A model generated the notes under the pieces. The model did not search any database. It was not told the DNA's origin and saw only the letters and a program-made list of their open reading frames with translations. 64,000 nucleotides of DNA from positions 12,074,348 through 12,138,347 of the forward strand of contig NW_026262668.1 of NCBI RefSeq assembly GCF_021869535.1, read 5' to 3'. Shown one piece after another: positions 14,201 through 29,200 of the stretch. The DNA comes from Mytilus californianus (Eukaryota; Mollusca; Bivalvia; Mytilida; Mytilidae). Position 1 is the stretch's first letter, and every line of letters begins with the position of its first letter. The translations under genes were made by a program, and so were the position numbers.

Positions 14201-17200
14201 AAAACCAGATTTTATTTAATGATATTTGTTAGTTTTTTTCAGAAAATGATACTTACTTGCCTGGCTTTGTCTATACTTTTTTGTCCTTTTTGGTTTATAG
14301 CTCTTCATCTTTTTAATAAGCTTTGCATTTTCAAATATTTTGACCCCGAGCATCACTGAAGAGACATTTATTGTCGAAATGCGCATCTGGTGCAGAAAAA
14401 TTGGTACCGTTAAAGTTATTATGGTTGCTATGGAAACCAAAATGTGTCATTTTTGTTTTTTTCTTCAGAAATTTTACAATGTTATTAAGATTATCCTAAA
14501 AACAGTTATTACAATTGAATGACTATGATGTGAAAACTATTGAACATTAGATGCCATTCAATTTAATCCAAGATCAAAGATCATAGATGACCTTGACCTT
14601 TGATCTTGCATATATTAATTGGATTTTGTAAGAAAATATAATGGAAAGAAGTAAACAATATGTGAGGAAAATTTTCAGGATGATTAAAGCCACTATTTTG
14701 TTTACAGGTCAACAGTAAGAAGTCAAGGTCTTGTCAAAAGTTCTTAGCAACCACCCTTATTTGATACAAAAGAACCTAGTAACCATATATTTTTTGATTC
14801 AGGACTGTATGGATTATTATATAGACCAGGGTCAGGGGTGAATGTTATCACACTTGTCCTCAGCAACCATTTATTTATAGTGCAAAAGTGGCTAGCAACC
14901 ATTTATTTATATTGGAAAGTTGCCATCCAACCATTTATTTATATTAGAAAAGTGCCTAGCAACAATATATTTTCGGTTTCATTGAGACAAAAATCAAAAA
15001 AAAAATTGAATTCAAACATGCAGTTTTCTTTAAATTAGTAATCCCTTATAAGAACACACATTGTATGTACCGAATTGTTGAATTACACTGACTTTTGCTT
15101 GTACACATGCATAATCCAGAATAGTTAATTATATGGAAAATTCAAGGTTGAAAAAAATAAGGGTTTGACTACAAATCCAAATACAATAAACTGCTTCGCT
15201 GAGCGCAGCTAGATACGCCCGCAGAGGTCCAACCCTGAACAGTTGGGGCAAAAATGGACACAATATTCAAGCTTGATTCAGGTCTGAATTTGGATTGTAA
15301 TTAAATATTTGACATATTATAGGTTTCTGAATAAATGTAGTCAAAGAACTTGAAATTTATTATACGAATTGAATTTATATTCAATTAAAGATTTCTTGCT
15401 GTTGTGCAATACTTAGTAAATCTGTTGACAGACTATAAACAAATAAAGTTCAATTAATTCTCAATGTCATATTAGAAATTTATGAAAATAAAAAGGGAGC
15501 TTACATCAATGGATATATACAATTCACCAAAGTTTCATGAGAATTGGTGATAGCATTTTTGAGTTATTGTCCGAAAACTGGAAAATCATCCCTTTTTTTA
15601 ATGAATAAAACCCTGTAACTCAGAAACGTAAAATCTAAAATTTATAAAATTCTAAAGGGAGCTTACATCAATACATACAAACAATCACCAAAGTTTCATA
15701 AGAATTGCTGGAAGCATTTGTGAGTTTTTGTCCAAAAACTGGAAAATCCCCCTTTTTTTATGAATAAAACCCTGTAACTCAGAAAAGTAAAATCTAAAAT
15801 TTATAAAAATCGAAAGGGAGCTCATGTCAAAAGATATAAACAATTCACCACAATTTCTTGCAAGTTGGTGAAAGCATTCTTGACTTATTGTCCCAAAACT
15901 GGAAATTCCCCTTTTTTTAATGAATAAAACCCCATAACTCGGAAACGTAAAATCTAAATTTTATAAAAAACGAAAGGGAGCTCACGTCAATAGATATAAA
16001 CAATTCACCAAAGTTTAATGCAAATTGGCTAAAGCATTTTTGAGTTAATGTCCGACATGTTGACGGCGGACAGACGGATGGACAGACGGACGGACGGACA
16101 GACGGACAACGGTATACCATAATACGTCCCGTAAAAGGGCGTATAAAAATGGTATGATTGCCAATGAGACAACTCTCCACAAGAGACCAAATGTTATATT
16201 CAACCCATTCATACCAAATGTATCCTTTTGGCACCCTCAAGCGCATCCCGAAATTATCCTTTTGGCACACTGGTCCAGATGCCTAATGTATCCTTAAGGA
16301 TAAATAAATTTCTATTTTTAGACAGTCACAATGCAAACAGAAAAAATAACGTTATAACAAATTTTTTGACATAGTTGATCCATAAATAGTATAAGAAACA
16401 TTAAATGCATTCGATATATTCATATCGGGTGTGTTTACGCTGCCAAACACACTGTTTTTTCAAAAAATGTTGTGAGAAAAAAATTTGTGACGTAACAAAA
16501 TGGCGGAATCGAAAACAATCACTGTCAAGTGTTTCATTTCGAGTTAAAACTTATAGAAAATTTAACCTGTGGTCATGAAAGTAGTTGAATTTGTACAAAA
16601 GTAATATATGTACGTATATTTTGGAGTTGTGAGAAGGATAATTGTGAAACAACCCTAAATCGAGACTTTGATTGTCCTCAGCAGGTGCACGACTGTAATG
16701 TTTTATTTCTCTGCCGTTTGACAGTCAATTGTTCATTACTGAATGGATCAGAGTTTTTACTGTCATTATAGACACTTTGGGGAGGCTGTGGTGCTACAGG
16801 TTTTATTTCTGTTCATCGAAAAGCAACTTGGTCGTCTGAAGGTCGAGAAAATGGAAAGATCACTTTCATTAAAAATAGAACCGGATAATGACAAAATTGA
16901 CAACTGAGTCTAAAAATAGTGCGGTTAATAAAAACATGTGTTATTATTTAACAGAAAAGGGGCTTTGAAAGATGAGACAATATGCTTCAATTTTAATCAT
17001 ATTTAAATCGAGAATAAATAATATTCCATGATTTATTTTATCTAACAGAGGAGTTTAAAAGTCTTTATTTTAGATTAGCATACAAAAGTTTAGGCCCAAA
17101 ACCTAAATTCTAAATATATGGTTAGATTCAGCATATCAGAGAGCCCCAAGAATTCAAGACTTTGAATTAAACCCCAAAAAATTTTGCTGTTGTATAAAAA

Positions 17201-20200
17201 ATCCTTTATCAAACCAAATACATTGTGTGTTCTGCAAAATTCACTTTTTTCATGTATATTTTACCTTGGTGTTCACATTTTCTCCCTATGTATTATAGTT
17301 TTTAAGCTACTTGACAAATCTCATAATTTAGCTGAAATAATTCTTTTCGGGCAATAACTGATAAAGAAAGTTGATTCACAATTTCAGCAATGCTACTGCA
17401 AAATGTAGTTTCTAAAACAAAAGCAGAACTAATTTTTTACAATGCCATTATAAAATGTAGTTTCTAAAACAATAGCTTAACTCAGTCTATTCTATGCCTT
17501 TACAGGTTGCACTTTGTAAATACAGCTGTTTCACAAACCATGCCTCTTTTGGGGAGATATATAATATTCAGAGATATTTTGTTTTGTTTACGTACTGGTT
17601 CCTAGATATGATCTCTATGTTTCATCTCATAGAGACATAACTTGGGAATGTTACCAGTATAAATACACATGGAAAGTGGTGAAATTGAATTCTGAGGAGG
17701 ACCAAAAGTGAAGGCAGGGGTAGTACAGCATTTTAGTATCAGTTTAAACTCTTAGAAATTCAGGCGGGGCATATAAATGTTGAAAATATGCCACACAGCC
17801 CTTTATTTTGACCTTTGAAAAAAATTGTAGCACATATGAACTTTCCATTCTAGGATATAATATTTTACGAAACTTCATAGTGGCACAGTTTTAGCCATAA
17901 AAGGAGTTCCTATGGGAAATTGCATTGTCTATATTTACAGAAGTGCAACCTACAAAGAGAAGTTTCTTTTTTTTTGTACAGTTTATTTATCTATTTATTT
18001 AATGGCAATTTGTTGCACCTGGGACTTACATTTCTTTCATTTTTTTTAAATATCAAAGACTTTTAACAGCAATTTGTTGCACCTGGAACTTACATGAATA
18101 ATACAGCCTCATGGTCTCAGGTTGTCTTTTCCTTCATTTTTTTTAAATATCAAAGACTACTAGCTTATTTTATTTTTAAAGTAACCATTAATTTATTAAA
18201 ATGCTTATTGTATTTCGATACTTTGCGAATAAAAGTCTTTAATGTGTTCATCAAAAGAAACATTTTGTTTCATGTGTATAACAGGAGTGATTTATATTGA
18301 ACAGTGTGCAAATGATTATTTGTTTTACTTAGAAATATGATCTTCATACTATAACGATAAAATATTTATATAATTTGCGCTGGAATGGATATGTATATGT
18401 ACTGTACTGTATTTTTTGTTTGTTTTTTTTTGTGATTTATATCTTTTATTTCAAATCACCTGGATACATAAACACTAAGCAGTCCAGGGCAGCTGACAGA
18501 GGGGTCCCTGCTTTTTTTACATATCCCATTTACTACTAGCCGATATGCACTTATAAAAAAAACAATCTGTGGCGAGTAAAATACTATTACAAAAAAAAGT
18601 AATACAATTATGTATTATGTAATATAAATGTGAACCATGAAAATGAGGTCAAGGTCAGATGAACCCTGCCTGACAGACATGTACACTTTACAAGTATTCC
18701 ATACACCAAACATAGTTGACCTATTGCTTATAGTTTAAGAAAAACAGACCAAAACACAAAAACTTAACATTGATCACTATCCCTATATGGAGCTTTCTGC
18801 GACAAAAGCTTAACATTGACCAATGAACCATGAAAATGAGGTCAAGGTCAGATGATACCTGCAAGACAGACATATAGACCTAACAATCATTCCTTCTGTC
18901 ATATGTCCTTTGTCCTTGACCTCATTTTCATGAATCAGTGACTACTTGAAAAAAAGTTAAAATTTTTGTAATGTAAAGATGACGTCGCCACCAGATCACT
19001 ATCGCTGTCGAGCTTTCTGCGACAAAAGCTTAACATTGACCAATGAACCACGAAAATGAGGTTAAGGTCAGAATATACCTGACAGACATTACATTTCTTT
19101 TTCTTTTATGTTTGTCAATAGCTACCAACGAACAAAATTTCCAAAATCAAAACACTGTAAGCGCTATAGGCAGTTAACCAAAAACCAAGGCAAACGTAAT
19201 TATGAAAACTGTGGCAGTGTTGCTTCATTTTTTTTTTAAAGATTTGAAAGAACAAACATTAAACATTCATATATTGTACATGTATGTTTATTTAATGAAT
19301 TGATTATTAAGGCAAATTAATTAATATTTTATCAAGGTTTTCAAAAGCAATGCATATATCAATGTATATTTTTAATGATGAGTTTGCAGTGGTACAAGTT
19401 CACAATGATTGCAGTTGTTCTAGTTGGTAGTTAACGATGGTACCAGTTGACTTTTAGTGGTACAAGTTGACGTAGTACGAGTTTGTAATAGTATGAATGG
19501 ACTTGCTTCCCTGGCAGGAACACTGGGTTTGGGTTCTACAGTACAAAAGTTATGAGACACAAATCAGCCAAAGGTTTACTGCTACAGGGATCAAAGGTGA
19601 GGTCTGATTGACCTGCACATAGTAAATGTAAATGACCCTTACCTTCACCATGATGTCATTCCATCCCAAGTTTGGAATAAAATGACAGGTGATTATAAAA
19701 CAGTTGGTCAAACATTCTTGGGCTTTACATTGCTTGAAAGATTTATATGAGCCATAAATGAAAATTTGTATAGGCCCAGAAATAATTCAAAAAATAAGTA
19801 AAGTAAATTCAATTAACCTAGACTTATTTTTGCATCAGTTAAATTTTATAATAAACAAGAAATAATTGTAACAGGATGCTGTTAAGAGGTCTTCCAAACA
19901 GAGCTCCCATAATTCTTCATTCCCATGGTCCCCTGACATTGGGCAAAGTCCAGTACAAATTGGTTAGGTCTAGTAAAGTGATATGCATATGTGACCCCTA
20001 GGAGATTGACCTTGTATGTCATTCAAATCTCCTTGAAATGACGAACAGGAATAAATATGGTTTAGGGTTGGGTATCTCACCGTTTACAAGTTCTCAAAAA
20101 GGGGGGGGGGGGGGGGGGGAGTGGTCCCCAGGGGACTTACCATTTATTTCATTTGATTTGTTTTATTGTCCCATACAAGTATATATATATGGTTTAGGGG

Positions 20201-23200
20201 TGGGGATCGCGACCGTTTACTAGATAAAAGCACATTTTCAAATTGAAGGGGGTGGGATGACCCCTCAGGGACTCACCCTATATTTTATTTGATTTGTTCT
20301 CTTGTCCTGTTATTATTAGTTAAGACCGTGTGTGTCTATCACTTACTGTTTTCAAGTAATAGTCATTTGAAAATTGAAAAAAAATAAAATCCCATAGGGT
20401 TCTATTGTAAACCCCTCCCTTCTTTAGGCCCCTCAAAACACCCCTAAATAGACCCCAAGGCACAAACGAAAGATTGGTGGCTACGCTAGACATGTTAGTC
20501 TAACATTTTATGAAACCCTAAGTAAATCTGACAAGTGGTCCGAGTTGTCTTCTTAGACGGTCCGATCAACGTCGATTTTCATCTTTGTCATTTATAAAAC
20601 AATTTTTCCACCCCTATTGAACTTTTTAAGAGTACCCGTTAAGGGGTGTTCCTTAGAATAGGAAGCTGATACGAAGAAAAGAAAAGAAGAAAACAACAAC
20701 AACTTTATTTGGCAAGTTCAATGAACGGAATAATATAATAAAAGAAAGGAATTTAAATGTGCAAACATTTAATTGAAATTAATTGATTAATCACAATCTT
20801 CTTAAACGAAAAGAAGATCATGATAAACAAAACTTACTTTATAACATCAGAATACTTACTAGCTTACGTTTCGTGTAAGTTAAAATAATTTATCGCCAAC
20901 TTAGACTACTATGTATAACTTTATTTCCTCTATCATAGAGATTTGGTGTACATAAACAATATTGCTGCGCCGTTTGCCATTTGGGAAATGTAAACGACTT
21001 GTAATTAGAGATTTTCGGCGATGAAATATTTCATACAATTGTTCTTTGACATCTTAGCCAAAAGCACATGGGATAATAAACTACGTACGAATTTCTATTG
21101 AGCACTACTTCCTATGTGCAACTTCAAAAATTTTGGGTGGTTCGACGATCATTTAAGGTTTTTGTGGTCATATTTTTTGTATTCCAGAATTGAAAGTATG
21201 AAAAAAGTACCCAATTAGTTATTAATAACATATAAGCCAGCTAGATAATAACAATAGCACTTTTTACACTATTCAGTGGGAAGAACACAAATCTAGGGTG
21301 GTGGCATAAGGCAGCTTAATGGAGACATGACACGATTTTCAATTTGTGTTTCAAAATGTTTATTTACACTTAACTTTCCCCAAAAATACATCGATAGCAA
21401 TAAAATTTTAATGCAACGATTTATCGACCTGTCAAATATGCATATTTCCATCCCGGAAGTCACTAAGAACGAGGCTACTACGTCAGTGGTTACATTCATT
21501 CATATTGACATATGGGTACAGCAAAAATTTAGTTTCCATTATTATCCAACAAAACGCATGACAGTGATAAACAATGATTATGTGTGATGCCAATGGATTC
21601 AACAATATAATTAAAAAAAATATTGACATGATATTTTCTGTTTTTCGAATGACATGCAGACTTAGAAGGTGTAAAGATGGGACTTTTTAACAAGCCCAAA
21701 CTACACTTCTTTCCGCCCACTTTCATACGGAATCCAAAATTGGGGTCTCGGGTGCAATGCCATGAGTTCATCATAGGTCATGGTACAGATGATTGAGTTT
21801 CGCAATTTCAGGTCTCGTTTGAAGTTGCAAACTTCAGGTGTCACGCCACATGGGGGATTGATAAGACATAGTTATTACGCAATATTACTTCATAAGCTCT
21901 TTGTGTACATCCTGGATGTTGGTTTTGCCGAGGGCACAGATGAGATTGGAATATATTATTGTAACAGTAATACAGGTATAACTACCTGATCACATGTTTA
22001 ATAAATACCTGTAGTACGACCATACAATACCCTATGCACCACCAATTAAATACCTTAACCAGTGTTGATAACTAATAGACAACCTGTATATAGATCTTAT
22101 TTTTATTGCTTTTAAGAATATGCAGATATAACAAGAGGCTCTCAAGAACCTGAATCGCTCACCTGTATTTCAGAGGAGAAGATTTTTAAATGTATTTCAG
22201 AGGAGAAGATTTTTAAATGTTAGCAAACTTGATGAAAAAATTGTGTAAAATTGTCTTTAAAGGGCAATAACTCCTTAAGGGGTCAATTGACAATTTTGGT
22301 CATATTAACTTTTTTGTAGATCTTACTTTGCTGAACATTATTGCTGCTTACAGTTTATATATATCTATAACAATATTCAAAATAATAACAAAAAACTGCA
22401 AAATTTTGTTAAAAATACCAATTCGGTGGCAGCAACCCAACAATGGGTTGTTCGATTCGTCTAATAATTTCAGGGCCGATAGATCTTGACCAATTAAACA
22501 ATTTTACCCCTGTCACATTTGCTCTAAAAGATTTAGTTTTAGAGATATAAGCCAAAAACTGCATTTGACCCTTATGTTCTATTTTTAGCCATGTCGGCCT
22601 TGTTTGTCGATGGATACAAACTTTGGATACAATTTATAAACAAGATACCCTAAGGAACATTTAGTTAAAGTTTGAAGGTAATTGGCCCAGTAGTTTCAGA
22701 GGAGAAGATTTTTAAATGTTAGCAAACTTGATGAACAAATTGTGTAAAATTGTCTTTAAAGGGCAATAACTCCTTAAGGGATCAATTGACAATTTTGGTC
22801 ATATTAACCTTTTTGTAGATCTTACTTTGCTGAACATTATTGCTGCTTACAGTTTACATATATCTATAGTAATATTCAAAATACTAACAAAAAACTGCAA
22901 AATTTTGTTAAAACTACCAATTCGGTGGCAGCAACCCAACAATGGGTTGTTCGATTCGTCAGATAATTTCAGGGCCGATGGATCTTGACCAATTAAACAA
23001 TTTTACCCCTGTCACATTTGCTCTAAAAGATTTAGTTTTTGAGATATTAGCCAAAAACTGCATTTGACCCCTATGTTCTATTTTTAGCCAAGGCGGCCTT
23101 GTTTGTCGATGGATACAAACTTCGGCTACAATTTATAAACAAGATACCCTAAGGAACATTTAGATTAAGTTTGAAGGTAGTTGGCCCAGTAGTTTCAGAG

Positions 23201-26200
23201 GAGAAGATTTTTAAATGTTAGCAAACTTGATGAACAAATTGTGTGAAATTGTCTTTAAAGGGCAATAACTCCTTAAGGGGTCAATTGACAATTATGGTCA
23301 TATTAACTTTTTTGTAGATCTTACTTTGCTGAACATTATTGCTGCTTACAGTTTACATATATCTATAGTAATGTTCAAAATAATAACAAAAAACTGCAAA
23401 ATTTTGTTAAAACTACCAATTCCGTGGCAGGAACCCAACAATGGGTTGTTCGATCGTCTGAAAATTTCAGAGCTGATAGATCTTGACCAATTGAACAATT
23501 TTACCCCATGTCAGATTTACTCTAAAAGCTTTAGTTTTAGAGATATAAGCCAAAAACTGCATTTGACCCCTATGTTCTATTTTTAGCCATAGCGGCCATG
23601 TCTGTCGATGGATCAAAACTTCGGATACAATTTATAAACTAGATACCCTAACGAACATTTAGTAAAAGTTTGAAGGTATTTGGCCCAGTAGTTTCAGAGG
23701 AGAAGATTTTTGAAATAGTTTACGACGACAGACGACGACGACAGACGACGGACGACGATGGACGCCAAGTGATGGCATAAGCTCACATGGGGCCCTTCGG
23801 GCCCCGGTGAGCTAAAAATGCAGAAAGCAGTCTATTAAATTTATTCATCAGACAAACCAAATATGTATGGTAACAATCCGATTGGTATTGTCTGAAAATC
23901 GTCGCTGTTGGACTCTTAATTCGCATGAAGAATTAATATCCTTTTCTTGGTTATTTTCCCCACACAATGGCTCAAATTTATGAGGTCAATTGTCTTTATA
24001 ATTTGTCAGTAATATGGAAAAGTGCTGTCAATACCGTCCATAGTGTATCGACAATGTCCAGTTAGAGACATTTTCCCAGCTTGTAACCAATGACGTAAGC
24101 ACGATCACGAGATCGTTATCTAATTAAAAATCATTCATTATGACAAGCGCTGGATTCTTTGACCAGAAAAATGCTGATTGATCAGGTTTTTACCAGCAAA
24201 ATTGTATAAAACATGTTTTAAGACTAATATTTATTAATCTAAAAAAAAATCGTGTCACGTCTCATTTAACTGCCTAAAAATCTGAGACTATGCGTGCCGC
24301 AACTTGGTTGGTGGTTACAGAGAATTGCCTTTAATGTTTATATCATTACTTGCATTTTAACTCATTAAACTGAATGTTTTCAAATTCCTACCATTGTCAT
24401 TTGTAACACTGTATTTAAATATGCTATTTGGTCAGGTTGTTGTCTCTTTGACACATTCCCGTTTCCATTCTCAATTCTATATAAACAAGATTCTTCACCA
24501 AACATGTGAAAAGTAACATTTCATAATCCTATGCATTTTTGACTTGAATGTATTTGAAATTTGAATTCATGGATTAAGACATTTAAAAGCTTTACTTTTT
24601 AACAAAACTTTAAGCAAATAAACTTCATCTTTCCTTCTCTAAAGCCAGTAATCTGGCCTGTGAGTGTGATGCTGGCTTGTTACTGTAAAACTGCAGTAAC
24701 TAGTGTTTCCCTGCTCTACAGCAAGTACTTTGACTAGTGACTGTGACATTATAGAAGTATAACAGTAAAAGATCTTACTTTTTCCTGCTCTAAGGACAGC
24801 ACTCTGGCTTGAGACTGTGAAGCTGTAGAAATGAAACCTTCATTTCTCTGTTCTATTAATGTCTGACTCTTCTCTACAAACCTACAACAACAAAAAACTT
24901 ATGTTCTATTCTACCTTAAACCATGATTTCATTCTTCAATAGAAAGCCAACCCTTAAGTTGACATTGATAGTGTAAAGATATTTTGAAGGATTTGATATC
25001 TTCCTTTTGTCCACTTTTATTGTTTCTATTGTATCATCATACTATAAGATGGTTGATGTAAGCTAACCTACTGTATACATGTTGAATCTAGAGCATCAGA
25101 TTTTTTAAGTAAGTGTATCAATGCTAATTAACAGGTTATTTCTTTCAGCAGATTTGTAATTTTAATCTATGTTTACTTCTTTTTTCAGTAAACATTTTTC
25201 AAGCTTTTGCACCTAAAAACTATTTTCATAAAACACAATTATATATCAATCTTTTAACTTTTCAATTTCATAAAAATGTTCTAATGATATAGAAGCACCA
25301 CTGATGCATTAGCTGAGTAAGACAGACAGCATTCTTCATATCAAATACCAAAAAGTTCAACTTCATTGCAACTTTGTTATTAAACTACTGTAAATTCAGA
25401 AATGAGTGCGTTCATTTATTATTGCCATTTTAGAAGAATGGGCAAAAATGCTAGATTAATTATTGCGATTTCAGGAAAATCTGCATAGGGATATATACGT
25501 CATATATCAAAATGCGAGTTCTTATTATTGCGATACTCAACCAGTTGCAATATTCGCATTAATAAAAACCTCACAATAATTTCTGTATTTACAGTAACCT
25601 AAACACGTTTATCTTCAATATTGTCCTACTTAACTACTATACTAGTCACTAGTGAATACTTACTGTTGGTTGGTCTGTAAAAGTTCTGATATCTTGTTAT
25701 TTAGTGATTCTATTTTAGAACTTTTGTCATATCCATCTTTTCTTAGTCTATCATTTTCCTACAAATAAGAAAAACACATTTACTGAACTTTGTAAATTTT
25801 ATAATTAGTCAAATGACCCATAAAAACAAAGAAGTTCTGAAATTTGTACATATATATATATATGCAGGAAGCTTTATTGAACAGTAAATTTCTTTAATTG
25901 CAGAATTGAATGAGTACTGTACATTTAAATAAAGAAATAATCATTTAAAAAGAAGAGAAAAATAAAATTAAAAAAAAAGTCCTTGTGAGCACTGAAGGGT
26001 AAAGATTGCTTTCATTTTGCAATGCATACAATATTCCGAATTGGAGTTATCTTCCCTTGCCATTAACTACAATTAAAGTTGCAAATAAATACAGTATTGT
26101 ATCTGATATTGGTGTATTTCTCCTGCCCAAGAACTACATAGTCATGTATTTTTAAGAGGACAAGTAGCAATGAACACAAAATAATAAAATTGAACAGTCA

Positions 26201-29200
26201 CTATAGTTTAACTTCAGCAGCTGAAACAATATAATTTATGGCAATTTTTGTACTCACAATTCATAACATTGTATAAATGTTCATGACATGAACTATTGTG
26301 TATAAATACAAACAGTTGGAAAGTTTAATTCAGCGTTGGAGCCACTGAAATTATACTATATTTAAAAAAAGAATGAAAAGTATTGATATTAATACTTTTG
26401 GCCTACCAACAAGAAATATTATATAAAAAAAAATAAACACAGAGATATGTCTCGCCTGTCGGTATAAAATTCAGAAAGAAACAATCTGATGGACAGCAAC
26501 ATTGCTAATTAATTCAAAGTCGCTGGACCACCTAGTGTGTATGGCCTCGAAATGATTGACAAACTGAGATGTACAGACAGCACTATAACTTTATAGAAAA
26601 TTTTGTCTATTGTAAGTAGTTCCTATCAAACTAACTAAATCAGAAAACTTAACATTGAAAATTGCTAATTAATTGAAATTTACTGAACCGTGGCCTAGGA
26701 GGTAGGCCTCAAAATAGTCATCAAACTGATATGTACTGATAGCAATGCAACTTCACACAAAATACCATTGATCTATCACCAGTAGTTCCTATCAATTTAA
26801 CTTAAGCAGAAAACTTAACATATAAAATTGCTAATTAATTCAAAGTCACTGGACCATGGCCTGAGGGCAGGGCCTATAATAGTCGTCAAACTGATATGTA
26901 CTGATAGTAATGCGACTTCATACAAAAATATCACTGATCTATCACTAGTAGTTCATATCAAACTAACTTAAGCAGAAAACTTAACATTGAAAATTGCTAA
27001 TTCATTCAAAGTTGCTGGACCATGACTTAGGGGGCATGGCCTCAAAATTGTTGTCAAACTGATATGTACTGATAGTAATGCAACTTCATAAAAAATATCG
27101 TTGATCTATCACATTAACTTAAGCAGAAAACTTAACAATTGTTGACGCCCTCGCCGCAGCTGTCGCCGGCAAAGCAATCCCTATGTCTGCTTTCCACGAC
27201 GAAAGTCGCTGGCAGGACAAAAAACAACTAATTAGAACTAAACTATAGAACATCACCAATGTTAACTTGTAAGTTGTAAGATATTCACAGTAAGATGATG
27301 ATATAACTGTTTGTACTATCTACAACAAATAACACAAACAGGGAATTCAAATATTGTCTTAAGTGAAAAATCCCTTCAGTGACTTTTTTGTTATATCTCT
27401 ATGGTTTTTTCTGGGATTTGACGATGATAGTAGGTATTTGACAGTATCTGCAATATACCTTCATAACTCTTAAAGCAATACAGAGCTGACATGTTGTAAA
27501 GACACATGCCAGTTGTTGAAGTCTGTATGTCAACCTATAGATGTTTTATGATTTTTGTGTCATTAATATGCTATCTCAATGACATATATCCAACATCTCC
27601 TTTTATTCATATCTATCTCAATGACATATATCCAACATCTCCTTTTATTCATATCTATCTCAATGACATATATCCAACATCTCCTTTTATTCATATCTAT
27701 CTCAATGACATATACCCAACATTTCCCTTAATTCATATTTATCTCCATGACATATTCAACATCTCTTTTTATTCATATTTATCTCCATGACACATATCCA
27801 ACATCTCCTTTTATTCATATCTATCTCAATGACATATATCCAACATCTCCTTTTATTCATATTTATCTCAATGACATATATCCAACATCTCCTCCTTTTA
27901 TTCATATTTATCTCAATGACATATATCCAACATCTCCCTTTATCCATACTGATCACATTCCTTCTCTTGGTTAAAAACCTTATCAATCTATTTAGGATCA
28001 GTTGCTATTACATGAGACTATTACCACATGTTGCAATATTAAAGTAGCTAAGTCCGATTATCCCCCCCCCCCTTTTATATAGAATCAGGATTATATTCCT
28101 TTATGCACATCCTCAAGAAGTGACCTATAACTTAAGTATCTAGCTGTTAATAAGGAGTTGCACATACAAGGCACATGAACAGATGGATGGGAGACAGGAT
28201 GTTTCCATTATACCCCTCAAATTATTTTTGCAGGGGTATAACTAAGTGAGAAATTCATAACTTACTGTTGTTTCCTTATGCTAAATGTACATTTTTCTTG
28301 AATTCTTTGCCAATTTATTGTTTTTCCGATCAGTTGTTTTTTTCTGATAATCAGCAAGTGGTTTGCTTGATATCAGTTCTTCATTTTCCCTCTGATTTCG
28401 AATTGTGATGTAACGAAAAAAGGTGACCATGCACGATGGTGTCAAAAAGAAAGATCATGATCTTTTTGATTATTTAAAAAAGGAGATAGTATTTGCCTAC
28501 ATTTTCTTTAATAAACAGCTGCGCCATGAGCGCATGATACGCCGGTTGCTTTTTCAAAGAATAAAGTTCAATAACTTCTCAATGTCATATTAGAAATTCA
28601 CGAAAAACTAAAGGAAGGTTATCTTGATATATATAAACCAGTCACCAAAGTTTCATGATAACTGCTAAAAGCATTGTACGAAAACTGGAAAATTTTGGAA
28701 AATCCCCCCTTTTTTATGAATAAAATCACATAACTCCCAAACGTAAAATCTAAAATTTATAGAAATCGAAAGGGAGCTTAAGTCAATAGATATAAACAAT
28801 TCACCAAAGTTTCATGAAAACTGCTAAAAGCATTTTTGAGTTATTGTCCGAAAACTGGAAAATCCCCCTTTTTTAATGAATAAAACCCCATAACTTGGAA
28901 ATGTAAAATCTAAAATTTATAAAAATTGAAAGGGAGCTCATCATATTAGATATAAACAATTCACCAAAGTTTCTTGTAAATTGGTGAAAGTGTTTTAGAG
29001 TTATTGTCCAAAAACTGGAAAATCCCCCTTTTTTATTGAAAAAAAACCCAAAACTCGGAAACTTAAAATCTAAAATTTATTAAAAACGAAAAGGAGCTCA
29101 CGTCAATAGATATAAACAATTCACTAAAGTTTCATGCCAATTGTTTAAAGAGTTTAGTTATTGTCTGACATGTTGACGACGGACAGACAGACGGACGGAC

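Noticed and set aside
15917-16270. 117-codon minus-strand frame with [17 protein letters not shown]
   Set aside because: The Cys/Pro/Ser repeat is the translated ACGG microsatellite of the tandem-core element.
16497-16545. AAAATGGCGG start context resembling a YY1-type promoter and first exon
   Set aside because: Only 15 codons before a stop and no donor giving a convincing continuation.
20101-20119. Run of 19 G as a possible regulatory quadruplex
   Set aside because: A homopolymer in the middle of a 10.9-kb intron, with nothing around it to suggest regulation; such runs are also prone to sequencing error.
27506-28047. Open frames on both strands with repeated [13 protein letters not shown]-type peptides
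   Set aside because: Products of the 42-bp minisatellite (also divisible by three); open in several frames at once, which real genes are not.
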